Positions 61,401-64,000 of a DNA stretch of 64,000 nucleotides are shown here, in pieces. How positions within the stretch are numbered: the first letter of the stretch is position 1; each line of letters begins with the position of its first letter. This DNA is from Lepidurus packardi (Eukaryota; Arthropoda; Branchiopoda; Notostraca; Triopsidae), in assembly GCA_023053545.1 (NCBI GenBank), contig JAKZAN010000141.1:1-64000 (forward strand), given 5' to 3'. Position numbers and translations under genes: made by a program. Under the pieces are notes generated by a model, which was not told where the DNA came from, ran no database searches, and worked only from the letters and a program-made list of their open reading frames with translations.

Positions 61401-64000
61401 GGTTGTTACCGTTGGACAGAATATCCAACAAATCAGACACTGATACGAAGTAGAATCGAGGGAAGGCTCGTCTCTTGCTGTCTAAGAACTCGTTCAGGGC
61501 TTTTTCGCAAACCTTAAGCTCGGCTTGGATCTTTTCTAATCGCTTGAGCATACCTGGAATGGTACATAGTTTCAGAACGTTCTTGACTTCGCAACCCTTG
61601 GCCATAATTTCCTTCATATCCTTGTCAATCTGGACGAACTGTTCGCTCTACTTGGGAAGTTCTTTCTTCACTTATTCGGATTGGATGAAAAGATTTTCCA
61701 AGAAACTCCAAGTCTTCTGCACTTCACTCAACAACTGCACGATATCGTACACGCTTCCCAAGTCCTGTTTCCACTTTTCGACTTCCTTTTCGAAGTAAGC
61801 TACGTACTTGGACAGCAGCATGGTGTTGATGTTCAGCTGGTGCTCTTCCAAGGTCTCGAAGTTCTCATCAAGCATCTTCAGAGTTTTGATGGTGGTTGTT
61901 TTGTGGGGTTGGAGCTCGAACTCGATAATCTTCCAGAACTCGATGATCTTTTTGAGCTGCTTTTCCATCTTGGCTTCGTTCTTGGCTTGGTCAGTGATTT
62001 CTTCGATGGCTTCTTTGATTTCGAAAAGCTTAAGTCCCCAAATACGGCTGAGTTCAAGGTTCTCATTAATAGCAAAGTTCTGCTTGACAGCATCTTTGAT
62101 CTTCTTCCAATGTCTATCATCTGAAGCCTCCATACTGGGGTCTTTCAGGTCAGTTACCATGGGAATGAAAGTGGTCCAGTTCTTGATTTCAGAGCTGACT
62201 CCAACAAAAGCACTGCACTTTCGATCCGAGATCTTGATGGGCTGCAGACCGTTTCTGAGTTTTTTAATCTCATCTTCGATCTCACCGGTGTTGATGTTAG
62301 ACCACTTGAGTTTCAGATAGCCATCGAATTTCTCCTGGCAGACTTTGATGTGCTGCCACAGCTTGAACATCCAGTTGACTTCGTTTTCGATGATCTCCAG
62401 GTGTTTCTGAGCTCCTCCAGTCTCGTTCTCGGTGAACTTGAACATCTGTTCATAGTACATGTAGTCGCCCAAAGTCTTCTTGAACTCTGCGATCTTCTTG
62501 TTCATATCCTCAACTTTAGCGTAGCTCCCTTCGACTCCTGTGTCGTAGGAGTAGAAGCTCTCCTTCTTTAGGTGCTGGTTGAAGTCTTTCAGTGACTCTT
62601 CGAACTTCTTGATCTTCTCCTTGGTCTTGAGTCCCTCAGCGGCCTTGGGGACACCGATTTCCTTTTCGACACGGGTGGCCATCTGAGTTAGAGTCTTGAT
62701 TTCGTCGGTAAACTTCTGGCATCGGGTGATTTCGGCAACTTTTTTGGTATCGTATTTCTTCTCGGTGGTTCTGAAAATCTGTTCCATTCTATCGACAGTC
62801 AGAGCGTATTCTTCTCTCTTCTCATCGATGTCCTTCAGGCTGTTCATGACCTTCAGCAACTCCTTGACGTTTTCATTGATGTTCTTATTTCTGATTTCGA
62901 TCGTGTCTCTAGAGGTCTCAATGAACTTGCTGAGCTCAGCGAGATTGTGCTGCACGAAGTTGGTCATGTTGGGACCCAGGAACTCATTGTTCTTGGGATT
63001 CGACTTGGCCGAGAAAGAAGCCTCGAAGCGATGGCCTCTGATCTTTTCAGCCTCACCTTTCTCGTTTTTGAAGAAAATCTCGACGTTCACTTTACATTCC
63101 TCGTCAGATTTGTACTTGACCACGTAAGCACCATCTTCGTTATCGATTATCCTGTAATCCAACTGCACTCGGCTTAGTCTGATTCTCTCTGCCTCAGCCT
63201 TTTTGGCGATGATTGCCTGTTTTTCTTCTTCGGGGAGTTCATCAAACTCTCTCTGCTTCTTCGGATCCATAGGCTCCTCAGGAACTGCCTCCAAGTCAGG
63301 TCTTCGGATGCTAATGATGAACTCATCAGATCCAGACTCTCTGTTTTTACCTTCAGCGTTCTTCGACTGGATGTAGAACATTGTTTCGACACCAAGAGCG
63401 TTGTCATGAAGAAGTCCAGGACCGAAAGCAATGGTCTGATCAGCCTTGGTGTTCAGGAAGTAAGTGAACTCGGACCTTGTGATGGTCATGTCGAGCTTAC
63501 CAAAGCCGAGTTTAACCTCAACCTTACGGGGACCAAACTGCTCGAAAGTAGGTGTCTCGCACTCAATTAAGGTCTCTGATTTGCAAATACCGGGAACATC
63601 CAGAACTCCTTTGCCTCCGCTGAATCTGACAGTAATTCCGCCATAGCTTTACTTGAAACCAGCTCCAATAATTGAAATTTTGGTCTTGCCGGTCAGTGGA
63701 CCCAGAGCAGGTTTAATATCGAAGATAGCATAAGGGGGACCTGTGATGGTTCCCACGGGTAGGACCCACATGTCATTCAACCAATTATTGGCCCATCCTC
63801 CAAAGATGTAGAATCTTTGGTCGTCTTGGGAGTAGAAGCAAGCAGGAGACTCTCTCGCTTTGGGTCTGACCTTGTCTTCGAGGGGAACAGGGTGCCAGGC
63901 CACTTTGTCCACATCAAGATACCAAGTATCATCAACGAACTTAGTACCTGTTCTATTCGAACCTTCAAAGAAGTTGCCCACAGTACCTCCGAAGATGAAG
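52444..64000 (-). CDS. Outer-arm-type axonemal dynein heavy chain with Kelch/IPT N-terminus (5' partial)
   Basis: One continuous frame of about 3851 residues runs from the window end to a TGA at 52444; the start is beyond 64000. N-terminal part: Kelch-type blades (FYIFGGWANNWLNDMWVLP), an IPT/immunoglobulin-like segment and the linker. Motor: AAA1 Walker A GPAGTGKTET with Walker B CFDEFNR; AAA2 GPPGAGKTST; AAA3 GLAGCGKTQL with IYFIDDLNM; AAA4 GVGGSGKQSL. The stalk coiled coil and microtubule-binding tip lie near 55800-56960, then AAA5/AAA6 and the C-terminal domain with FGEIMYGGHITD, whose Glu is a UAA codon, and TILE, also UAA. Kelch plus IPT at the N-terminus is the layout of the Chlamydomonas outer-arm alpha chain and its ciliate counterpart. 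UAR codons are few for its length. Confidence 0.96.

Overview
The window is nuclear DNA of a ciliate that reads UAA and UAG as glutamate and uses UGA as its only stop, the peritrich nuclear code (translation table 30; Vorticella, Carchesium, Epistylis and relatives). This rests on conserved residues. UAA or UAG sits where the family has an invariant Glu in the protein-kinase APE motif, in the ACETMG segment before the P-type ATPase DKTGT, in the dynein FGEIMYGGHITD motif, in RuvB-like 2 and in glucokinase. Nearly every long gene therefore looks broken under the standard code and becomes one continuous frame under table 30. Genes are dense on both strands, and 25 introns could be placed, all GT...AG and 23-74 nt long. 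No transposon, tRNA or rRNA gene was recognised.

Layout. 1-3049: 3' end of an unknown gene, then a convergent OSCA/TMEM63-like membrane protein. 3215-6009: RuvB-like 2 and a papain-family cysteine protease. 6170-15644: a 1370-aa membrane protein of the ciliate PAS-like family and a full-length ABCA-type ABC transporter, both on the minus strand. 16443-18740: a pseudokinase with a MORN-repeat tail. 18855-23115: a small possibly mitochondrial protein, a secreted Cys-rich protein, a small membrane ORF, an acyl-protein thioesterase and a two-domain chromate (CHR) transporter. 23507-26809: a plasma-membrane-type Ca2+-ATPase. 27054-31018: a leucine-rich-repeat gene with a broken 3' end, an unknown protein, a 2-Cys peroxiredoxin and a small membrane protein. 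31340-33789: a MORN-SAM-kinase fusion.

34471-34624 is an uninterrupted array of 25.7 TTGGGG telomeric repeats lying inside the window, with about 29 kb of ordinary genes on its far side. After it, 35525-41391 holds acyl-CoA oxidase, a coiled-coil membrane protein, a radial spoke protein 2-like DPY30/GAF protein and an NDUFAF3-like factor. 41454-43607 is a kinase of the eIF2-alpha kinase type with an upstream membrane segment (PERK-like layout). 44213-46726: glucokinase and a second pseudokinase resembling the first at its N-terminus. 47174-52297: four coiled-coil or low-complexity proteins of unknown role. 52444-64000: an outer-arm-type dynein heavy chain with Kelch/IPT N-terminus, cut by the window edge.

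Functional threads: ciliary motility (dynein heavy chain, radial spoke protein, and RuvB-like 2, which elsewhere acts in dynein pre-assembly), membrane transport and ion handling (ABCA, OSCA-like, Ca2+-ATPase, CHR), and stress/metabolism (peroxiredoxin, acyl-CoA oxidase, PERK-like kinase, glucokinase). These links are inferred from family membership; nothing in the gene order suggests operons.
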